Assembly (NCBI GenBank): GCA_029240955.1
Contig: JARDZH010000225.1
Span: 1 to 5,022 of the forward strand
Length of the DNA stretch: 5,022 nt
Direction: 5' to 3'
DNA from: Pseudomonas sp.
GTDB lineage: Bacteria > Pseudomonadota > Gammaproteobacteria > Pseudomonadales > Pseudomonadaceae
Both the position numbers and the translations under genes were made by a program. A model generated the notes under the pieces. It was not told the DNA's origin, searched no databases, and was given only the letters and a program-made list of their open reading frames with translations. Below, piece by piece: positions 1-5,022 of the stretch. Positions within the stretch are counted from its first letter, which is position 1, and each line of letters starts with the position of its first letter.

Positions 1-1080
<1,080 letters not shown>

Positions 1081-1084
<4 letters not shown>

Positions 1085-1140
1085 CGCCGGGGTTTCCAGG
1101 GGCAGGGGCGAAGATTCAGCGGGTCAATCGTTACTTCCAT
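1081..1140 (-). other. Possible 19-codon leader ORF overlapping the kinase start
   Basis: On the minus strand an ATG at 1140-1138 opens a 19-codon frame rich in Arg and Pro. It ends at TGA 1083-1081, which overlaps the kinase ATG as ATGA. Such overlaps allow translational coupling, and the kinase itself has only a poor Shine-Dalgarno sequence. No clear ribosome binding site precedes the small ORF, and a frame this short can arise by chance, so it is a candidate only. Confidence 0.2.
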
Positions 1141-1428
1141 GCCGGTGCGCTCGTGGTTCTGGTCATGACGTCCTGATCATTGGCAGGGGACGCATAGCAG
1201 AGCGGGGCGTCGCGACAAATCAGGCTGGTCGGGGCATGTTAACCGAGATGCGGCGCTTTGCCAGTGAAGATGTGGGCGACGGGCAGCAGCGGAGCCTCCC
1301 AGCTGCGGCAGCGACGCCGCCTTGCCGAGTGCAGCCATTTTGTAAACACCCTCTAAGCGCTGGCCGATGCCGTGGCGCTCCGTATAATGCGCCCATCGCC
1401 AGCTTATTGGCCCAGGATGGATGGCTTT
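1085..1428. other. Divergent intergenic control region, kinase / gpsA
   Basis: These 344 bases separate two divergently transcribed genes, so both promoters should lie here. The gpsA side holds a consensus -10 box. The kinase side has only a weak candidate on the minus strand: TTGTCG, a 16-bp spacer, then TATGCG preceded by TGC, between about 1216 and 1189. Short palindromes such as GTCGCGAC at 1209-1216 occur but are not convincing operators. I find no tRNA and no open frame with coding character in the middle of the region. Confidence 0.6.
1360..1388 (+). promoter_or_regulatory. Sigma-70 type promoter of gpsA
   Basis: TATAAT at 1383-1388 matches the -10 consensus completely. At the ideal 17-bp spacing upstream is CTGGCC (1360-1365), a poor -35 match (3 of 6). 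Transcription would start near 1395, giving a leader of about 35 bases before the gpsA ATG. This also rules out translation starts upstream of about 1395. No other strong promoter is visible before DUF4389 or sixA, so it probably drives all three genes. Confidence 0.65.
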
Positions 1429-2454
1429 ATGACCCTACAGCAACCTGTTGCGGTTCTCGGTGGCGGCAGCTTCGGCACAGCCATTGCAAATCTGTTGGCG
1501 CAGAACGGCCGTCAGGTTCGCCAGTGGATGCGTGACCCGGAGCAAGCCGAGGCGATCCGCGTCAACCGCGAGAACCCCCGCTACCTCAAAGGCATCAAGG
1601 TGCGTCCGGAAGTCGAACCGGTCACCGACCTTGCCGCCACGCTGCAGGCTTGCGAACTGGTCTTTGTCGCGTTGCCTTCGAGCGCATTGCGCTCGGTGCT
1701 CGCCCCTCACGTCGCGCAGCTGGAAGGCCGGATGCTGGTCAGCCTGACCAAAGGCATCGAACCCCAGACCTTCAAGCTCATGAGCCAGATTCTCGAAGAC
1801 ATCGTGCCCAAGGCGCGGATTGGCGTGCTGTCGGGGCCGAACCTTGCACGCGAAATCGCTGAAGACGCGCTGACTGCCACCGTGGTTGCCAGCGAAGACG
1901 AAGCCCTTTGCCGGGAAGTGCAGGCCGCCCTGCACGGGCGCACCTTCCGCGTGTATGCAAGCGCCGACCGCTTTGGCGTGGAGTTGGGCGGGGCGCTGAA
2001 AAACGTCTACGCGATCGTGGCCGGCATGGCCGTGGCGCTGGGCATGGGCGAAAACACCAAGAGCATGCTGATCACTCGCGCACTGGCGGAAATGACCCGC
2101 TTTGCCGTCAGCCTCGGCGCCAACCCCATGACGTTCCTGGGACTGGCCGGGGTCGGGGATCTGATCGTGACCTGTTCTTCGCCCAAGAGCCGTAACTACC
2201 AGGTCGGGCACGCGCTGGGGCAGGGTCTGACGCTGGACGAAGCCGTGTCCCGGCTCGGTGAAGTGGCCGAAGGCGTGAATACCCTCAAGGTGCTCAAGGT
2301 CAAGGCGCAGGAAATGCAGGTATACATGCCGCTGGTCGCGGGACTGCACGCTATCCTTTTCGAAGGTCGTACGCTCAACCAGGTCATCGAAGCGCTGATG
2401 CTGGCCGAGCCCAAGACCGATGTCGATTTCATCTCGATCACCGGTTTCAACTGA
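1429..2454 (+). CDS. gpsA: Glycerol-3-phosphate dehydrogenase [NAD(P)+]
   Basis: GpsA reduces dihydroxyacetone phosphate to sn-glycerol 3-phosphate in the cytoplasm, the backbone precursor for phospholipids. The 341-residue product has the usual pseudomonad length. The N-terminal Rossmann fold carries the dinucleotide loop [10 protein letters not shown] (glycines 11-16). Next come LTKGIE with Lys108, SGPNLAREI at 135-143, and [12 protein letters not shown] with the catalytic Lys191. [13 protein letters not shown] and the C-terminal SRNYQVG segment of the substrate site complete the family signature. All key residues are present. ATG 1429 is chosen because the protein then begins [13 protein letters not shown], as expected for the family. 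AGGA at 1414-1417 lies 11 bases upstream, slightly far. An in-frame ATG at 1417 would add four residues and cannot be excluded, whereas an ATG further up would lie before the transcription start. The gene heads a likely operon with the DUF4389 gene and sixA. Confidence 0.97.
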   Translation: MTLQQPVAVLGGGSFGTAIANLLAQNGRQVRQWMRDPEQAEAIRVNRENPRYLKGIKVRPEVEPVTDLAATLQACELVFVALPSSALRSVLAPHVAQLEGRMLVSLTKGIEPQTFKLMSQILEDIVPKARIGVLSGPNLAREIAEDALTATVVASEDEALCREVQAALHGRTFRVYASADRFGVELGGALKNVYAIVAGMAVALGMGENTKSMLITRALAEMTRFAVSLGANPMTFLGLAGVGDLIVTCSSPKSRNYQVGHALGQGLTLDEAVSRLGEVAEGVNTLKVLKVKAQEMQVYMPLVAGLHAILFEGRTLNQVIEALMLAEPKTDVDFISITGFN

Positions 2455-2467
2455 ATTCAAACGTGTC

Positions 2468-2477
2468 AGGGAGAAGG
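2468..2477 (+). promoter_or_regulatory. Strong Shine-Dalgarno sequence deciding a TTG start
   Basis: AGGGAGAAGG lies in the 25-base gap after gpsA. Its GGAG core (2470-2473) is six bases from TTG at 2480. No ATG or GTG in that frame lies near it, and the next in-frame ATG (2534) would remove part of the membrane helix. The site therefore supports TTG initiation of the DUF4389 gene. Confidence 0.75.
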
Positions 2478-2479
2478 TC

Positions 2480-2824
2480 TTGAACGAATCCAAGTTCCAG
2501 AAAAACGAGTCGATCCTGCTGCGCATCCTCTGGATGCTGGTATTTCTGGTGGTCTGGCAGGTGGCGGAACTGGTACTGGCAGTGATCGTATTGATTCAGC
2601 TGATTTACCGGTTGATCTACGGTGCGCCGAGCCTGAGCCTGATGAACATCGGCGACAGCCTCAGCCAGTTTCTGGCGCAGATCGGCCGCTTCGGCACCTT
2701 TCACAGCGACCAGAAGCCTTGGCCCTTCGCGGACTGGCCAACGCCGCGCGCCCCGGAAGGCGAAATCGCGCACTACGTCGAACCTGCGCCGCATCCCGCA
2801 CGCGATGACGAGCCGCGCCTGTGA
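2480..2824 (+). CDS. DUF4389 family small membrane protein
   Basis: The predicted product is 114 residues and has no known biochemical function. After a short polar N-terminus (MNESKFQKNES), residues about 12-46 form a long hydrophobic stretch ending YRLIYG. It could be one long helix or a tight hairpin in the inner membrane. An amphipathic segment follows (SLSQFLAQIGRFGTF, about 60-75), then the conserved-looking KPWPFADWP motif and an acidic, proline-rich tail. The hydrophobic block plus the PWPF-like motif is how I recognise DUF4389; this rests on memory, not a profile search. The start is TTG, supported by the Shine-Dalgarno sequence, and the stop overlaps the sixA start. Sandwiched between gpsA and sixA, it is surely co-transcribed with them. 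The pairing may hint at a membrane role, but nothing in the sequence proves it. Confidence 0.85.
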   Translation: MNESKFQKNESILLRILWMLVFLVVWQVAELVLAVIVLIQLIYRLIYGAPSLSLMNIGDSLSQFLAQIGRFGTFHSDQKPWPFADWPTPRAPEGEIAHYVEPAPHPARDDEPRL

Positions 2825-3276
2825 AACTCTGGATATTGCGTCACGGCGAGGCCCGGCCGCAGACGTCCAGCGATGCCGCTCGCGAGCTGACCGCTCACGG
2901 CGGCGAGCAGGTACGCGGCAGCGCTGTTCATCTGCAAGGCCTGCCACTGCAGAAGATCATCGCCAGTCCTTATGTGCGCGCTCGGCAGACGGCCGAACTG
3001 GTTCGCCAGGTCCTGGATTTCCAGCAGCAGGTCATCACTGCCCCTTGGCTGACGCCCGACAGCAATCCGCGCCAGGTGCTCGCTGAGCTGGATGAGCAGG
3101 ACGCGGAGCACGTGTTACTGGTCAGTCATCAACCGCTGGTCGGCGCTCTGACAGGTCTGCTGGTGCACGGCAGCTACCAGCATGCCCAGCCGATGGGCAC
3201 TGCAACGCTGGTCGAGCTTGAGGGCGATGACATTCTGGCGGGCGGCATGCGTCTGGTGAGCGTGCACCACGCCTGA
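2821..3276 (+). CDS. sixA: Phosphohistidine phosphatase SixA
   Basis: SixA is a small cytoplasmic phosphatase of the histidine phosphatase (phosphoglycerate mutase-like) superfamily. In E. coli it removes phosphate from histidine phosphoproteins, first reported for the ArcB Hpt domain and later for NPr of the nitrogen phosphotransferase system. The 151-residue product begins with the catalytic LRHGEA motif (Arg7, His8, the phosphorylated nucleophile). It continues with SPYVRARQTAEL (Arg55) and the second active-site histidine in VSHQPLVG (His103). The length is close to the E. coli protein (about 160), and there is no extra domain. GTG 2821 overlaps the upstream TGA as GTGA, with no strong Shine-Dalgarno sequence, so translation is probably coupled to the DUF4389 gene. 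The natural target in this organism is not shown by the sequence; a histidine kinase gene lies nearby but divergent, and any link is speculation. Confidence 0.94.
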   Translation: MKLWILRHGEARPQTSSDAARELTAHGGEQVRGSAVHLQGLPLQKIIASPYVRARQTAELVRQVLDFQQQVITAPWLTPDSNPRQVLAELDEQDAEHVLLVSHQPLVGALTGLLVHGSYQHAQPMGTATLVELEGDDILAGGMRLVSVHHA

Positions 3277-3322
3277 ACTACAACGGCGTCCGGCACGGCG
3301 CACGGGTGCCCGATTACCTACA

Positions 3323-3346
3323 AGCACTCACGAAAGCACTCACGAA
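3323..3346 (+). repeat. Perfect 12-bp tandem duplication
   Basis: AGCACTCACGAA occurs twice head to tail (3323-3334 and 3335-3346) without mismatch, and the following A-run leads straight into the AGGA ribosome binding site of the thioesterase gene. It lies in the 5' leader, so a change in copy number would alter leader length without affecting any protein. Confidence 0.9.
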
Positions 3347-3347
3347 A

Positions 3348-3352
3348 AAGGA
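3348..3352 (+). promoter_or_regulatory. Ribosome binding site of the thioesterase, favouring the second ATG
   Basis: AAGGA at 3348-3352 abuts the ATG at 3353, leaving no spacer, but is six bases from the in-frame ATG at 3359. The normal 5-9 base spacing argues for 3359 as the start, shortening the protein by two residues. Confidence 0.7.
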
Positions 3353-3358
3353 ATGGAA

Positions 3359-3802
3359 ATGACTGTGTGGCTGACACCCCCCGATACCGATTCTCTGACG
3401 GCGGCGCTGAAAAACACCATCGGTGAAGCGCTGGATATCCGCTTCGAGGCCTGCACCGACGACTCGCTCACCGCCAGCATGGTGGTCGATCACCGCACTC
3501 ATCAGCCATTCGGCCTGCTGCACGGCGGTGCGTCGGTGGTTCTGGCCGAGACGCTGGGGTCGATGGCCAGTTATCTGGTGATCGATTCGAACAAGTTTTT
3601 CTGCGTCGGCATTGAGGTCAATGCCAACCACCTGCGGGGCGTCAAGACCGGGCGGGTGACGGGCGTGGTCAAGCCGGTGCATCTGGGCCGTACGACCCAT
3701 GTGTGGGACATCCGGATTCACAACGAAGAGGGCAAACCCACCTGCATCTCGCGGCTGACCGTGGCGGTGGTGCCGATCGGGCAAGAACCTCCGGCGCGCT
3801 GA
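3359..3802 (+). CDS. Hotdog-fold acyl-CoA thioesterase (PaaI / YdiI-EntH type)
   Basis: The predicted enzyme hydrolyses acyl- or aroyl-CoA thioesters to free acid and CoA in the cytoplasm. The 147-residue product is a single hotdog domain, normally a tetramer. The signature HQPFGLLHGGASVVLAETLGS carries Gln49, His55, Gly56-Gly57 and Glu64. By position these correspond to the active-site Gln48, His54 and Glu63 of E. coli YdiI/EntH. The C-terminal half has the expected alternating strands, including VGIEVNANHLRGVKTGRVTG. YdiI acts in menaquinone synthesis in E. coli, but pseudomonads use ubiquinone, so a housekeeping or broad-range role as reported for PA1618 of P. aeruginosa is more likely. 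The gene sits 82 bases beyond sixA; no clear promoter is seen there, so it may be read from gpsA or from a weak promoter. Substrate is unknown. Confidence 0.92.
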   Translation: MTVWLTPPDTDSLTAALKNTIGEALDIRFEACTDDSLTASMVVDHRTHQPFGLLHGGASVVLAETLGSMASYLVIDSNKFFCVGIEVNANHLRGVKTGRVTGVVKPVHLGRTTHVWDIRIHNEEGKPTCISRLTVAVVPIGQEPPAR

Positions 3803-3817
3803 CCCGCATCAGGCGTC

Positions 3818-3856
3818 ACTGCCGCGAGTGGCGGGAGTGCCGCCCTCGATGGCAGT
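3818..3856. other. Long imperfect hairpin between the thioesterase and hydrolase genes
   Basis: The arms ACTGCC (3818-3823) and GGCAGT (3851-3856) enclose CGAG/CTCG and then GGCGG/CCGCC around a five-base loop, GAGTG. That gives 15 base pairs, interrupted only by a small internal loop and one bulged T. It starts 16 bases after the thioesterase stop. No T-run follows on either strand, so it is not a classical intrinsic terminator. It may act as an mRNA-protecting or Rho-assisting 3' structure, or be a single repeat-type palindrome. Confidence 0.6.
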
Positions 3857-3864
3857 TCCGGGCG

Positions 3865-3894
3865 TTGTCGACACCGGGGTCGGCTGCGCACAAT
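3865..3894 (+). promoter_or_regulatory. Weak promoter candidate for the hydrolase pair
   Basis: TTGTCG (3865-3870) and CACAAT (3889-3894) each match the sigma-70 boxes at four of six positions, with an 18-bp spacer. They lie 31 bases before the hydrolase ATG. The -35 overlaps the perfect palindrome TGTCGACA (3866-3873). By itself this is weak evidence; the gap of 123 bases and the preceding hairpin make a separate promoter plausible. Confidence 0.3.
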
Positions 3895-3925
3895 CCTGAT
3901 TCGTCTGGCCTTCGGGTGTGTCGGC

Positions 3926-4762
3926 ATGCCGCAACCAATCTTCTTCGCTCACGCCAACGGCTTCCCGTCGGCCACCTACGGCAAGCTGTTCGCGGCGCTG
4001 GCGCCGGAGTACGGTGTCGCACATCTGGAGCAGCATGCCCACGACCCGCGCTTTCCGGTCGATGACAACTGGCTGAACCTGGTCGACGAACTTATCCATC
4101 ACCTGCGCGAGCAGCCTGAGCCCGTGTGGGGTGTTGGCCATTCGCTCGGCGGTCTGCTGCACTTCCATGCCGCCCTGCGTTGCCCGGAGTTGTATCGAGG
4201 TGTGGTCATGCTGGATTCGCCAGTCCTGGGGCTCGCTGATCAGTGGCTGATCCGCGCTGCCAAACGCTGGGGTTTCATCGACCGCATCACGCCTGCCGGT
4301 CGTACGCTGGGACGCCGCGAATCGTTCGAAAGCCTGGACGCCGCACGCGCGTATTTCGCAGGCAAAACGCTGTTTCGCCGTTTCGATCCCGACTGCTTCG
4401 ATGCCTATCTGCAACATGGTCTGCTCGCCGAGGGCGCCGAGGGTGCGCCGTTGCGTCTGCGGTTCGACCCGGCGACCGAAATCAGTATCTATCGCAGCGT
4501 GCCGCACACCAGCCCGGGCCCTGCGCGCCAGCTCAAGGTCCCGCTGGCGATGGTCCGCGGCCGGCACAGCCGGGTGGTGATGCCCCACCACGGTTATCTG
4601 GTCAGACGCCTGAGACACGGCGAGTATCTGTCGATGCCGGGCGGTCACATGTTTCCGCTCGAGCGGCCGGACGACACGGCCACACTGCTCAAGAGCCTGT
4701 TCAGCCGTTGGGACGCCCGACTGGCTGCGCAGGCTCTTTCCATGAACGAGCCTGTTCCATGA
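3926..4762 (+). CDS. Alpha/beta hydrolase, substrate unknown
   Basis: This 278-residue cytoplasmic protein (no signal peptide) has the alpha/beta hydrolase fold. An N-terminal strand and oxyanion region, PIFFAHANGFPSATYG (4-19), has HANGFP in place of the common HGxP. The nucleophile elbow is GVGHSLGGLLH with Ser73. A helical lid lies about 105-200, and the catalytic His is His241 in MPGGHMFPLERP. The usual acid after strand 7 is not obvious: the segment MVRGRHSRVV has no Asp where one is expected. Asp97 in VVMLDSP, after strand 5 or 6, may serve instead. No strong Shine-Dalgarno sequence precedes ATG 3926, but no better start exists in frame. The last six codons lie in the repeated junction that leads into the next hydrolase. 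An esterase, lipase-like or thioesterase activity is possible; the sequence does not decide. Confidence 0.9.
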   Translation: MPQPIFFAHANGFPSATYGKLFAALAPEYGVAHLEQHAHDPRFPVDDNWLNLVDELIHHLREQPEPVWGVGHSLGGLLHFHAALRCPELYRGVVMLDSPVLGLADQWLIRAAKRWGFIDRITPAGRTLGRRESFESLDAARAYFAGKTLFRRFDPDCFDAYLQHGLLAEGAEGAPLRLRFDPATEISIYRSVPHTSPGPARQLKVPLAMVRGRHSRVVMPHHGYLVRRLRHGEYLSMPGGHMFPLERPDDTATLLKSLFSRWDARLAAQALSMNEPVP

Positions 4763-4791
4763 GCCAGCCTGCTCCATGACCCATCCTGTCG
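4741..4791 (+). repeat. Three diverged tandem copies of a 17-bp unit at the hydrolase-hydrolase junction
   Basis: The units are CATGAACGAGCCTGTTC (4741-4757), CATGAGCCAGCCTGCTC (4758-4774) and CATGACCCATCCTGTCG (4775-4791). Units 1 and 2 share 14 of 17 bases; unit 3 shares 12 of 17 with either. Each begins CATGA. Because 17 is not a multiple of three, each step changes frame: the stop of hydrolase 1 falls on the ATGA of unit 2, and that frame stops after six codons on the ATGA of unit 3, which starts hydrolase 2. Confidence 0.75.
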
Positions 4792-5022
4792 AAGAAATCC
4801 GCCTGAACCTGGGCCACATCGAACTCGCCGCGCATCTGTTCGGCCCGGAAGACGGCAAGCCTGTCATCGCGCTGCATGGCTGGCTGGACAATGCCAACAG
4901 CTTCGCGCTGCTGGCCCCGCGTCTCGAAGGCCTGCGCATCGTGGCGCTGGACATGGCCGGGCATGGGCATTCGGATCATCGTCCGCCGGGTGCCGGGTAC
5001 ACGATGGCCGATTATGTGCTCG
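4776..5022 (+). CDS. Second alpha/beta hydrolase, N-terminal part (cut by window edge)
   Basis: The 82 visible residues form the start of an alpha/beta hydrolase of the epoxide hydrolase/haloperoxidase-like branch. A first strand pair (IRLNLGHIELAAHLFG) is followed by the oxyanion loop IALHGWLDNANSF (31-43). The family motif VALDMAGHGHSDH (56-68) comes next. The nucleophile elbow and catalytic His would lie beyond the right edge. ATG 4776 lies 13 bases after the stop of the preceding hydrolase gene. Its own Shine-Dalgarno sequence is poor, so coupling to upstream translation is likely. An alternative start from the ATG at 4759 is not possible because that frame stops after six codons. The protein resembles, from memory, the second of two neighbouring hydrolases (PA1621-PA1622) in P. 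aeruginosa; substrate unknown. Confidence 0.88.
   Translation, partial: MTHPVEEIRLNLGHIELAAHLFGPEDGKPVIALHGWLDNANSFALLAPRLEGLRIVALDMAGHGHSDHRPPGAGYTMADYVL

Noticed and set aside
1372..1428. Extended gpsA start at 1372
   Set aside because: It would precede the TATAAT box at 1383-1388, and the added residues do not belong to the GpsA family.
1435..2526. Minus-strand ORF of 363 codons opposite gpsA
   Set aside because: gpsA is certain on the plus strand; the antisense frame has no recognisable domain and a shadow-like composition.
3288..3312. GGCAC/GTGCC inverted repeat after sixA as a terminator
   Set aside because: The stem is only five base pairs and no T-run follows, so it does not support a terminator call.
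3809..4954. Minus-strand ORF of 381 codons opposite the hydrolases
   Set aside because: It spans a gap, one hydrolase and part of the next, and has no motif. Both hydrolases on the plus strand carry convincing family motifs.

Overview
The window looks like chromosomal DNA of a Pseudomonas species. The basis is GC-rich codon use, a 341-residue GpsA of typical pseudomonad type, a DUF4389 membrane protein and SixA directly downstream of gpsA, and a divergent hybrid-type sensor kinase. The closest impression is the P. fluorescens/P. syringae side of the genus, but that is recalled protein similarity, not a search result. I see no mobile element, CRISPR array, rRNA or tRNA. Base and codon use look even throughout, so this reads as core genome.

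Layout: (1) 1-1084, minus strand: the N-terminal 361 residues of a membrane sensor histidine kinase, cut by the left edge. It has a periplasmic domain between two membrane helices, HAMP, a coiled coil and the HisKA phosphoacceptor box. (2) 1085-1428: a 344-bp divergent control region with a consensus TATAAT -10 box for gpsA. (3) 1429-3276, plus strand: a tight three-gene unit, gpsA (glycerol-3-phosphate dehydrogenase), then a small DUF4389 membrane protein that starts at TTG behind a strong Shine-Dalgarno sequence, then sixA (phosphohistidine phosphatase) overlapping it by GTGA. (4) 3277-3358: a short gap with a perfect 12-bp tandem duplication just before the next ribosome binding site. (5) 3359-3802: a hotdog-fold acyl-CoA thioesterase of the YdiI/EntH type. 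(6) 3803-3925: a gap with a long imperfect hairpin and a weak promoter candidate. (7) 3926-4762 and 4776-5022: two consecutive alpha/beta hydrolases, the second cut by the right edge. They are joined by a 51-bp stretch that reads as three diverged copies of a 17-bp unit, each carrying a CATGA start/stop overlap.

Functionally, gpsA supplies sn-glycerol 3-phosphate for phospholipid synthesis. SixA removes phosphate from histidine phosphoproteins, best known from the nitrogen phosphotransferase system. The thioesterase and the two hydrolases form a set of general acyl or ester hydrolases of unknown substrate. The kinase probably feeds a multistep phosphorelay; from memory, P. aeruginosa carries the GacS-like hybrid kinase PA1611 near gpsA (PA1614), which makes a PA1611-type protein the best guess.

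I do not find a convincing undescribed system. The most noticeable features are small: the triplicated 17-bp start/stop junction, the long hairpin before the hydrolases, the 12-bp duplication before the thioesterase, and very short upstream reading frames that end in ATGA overlaps with the starts of the kinase and gpsA.
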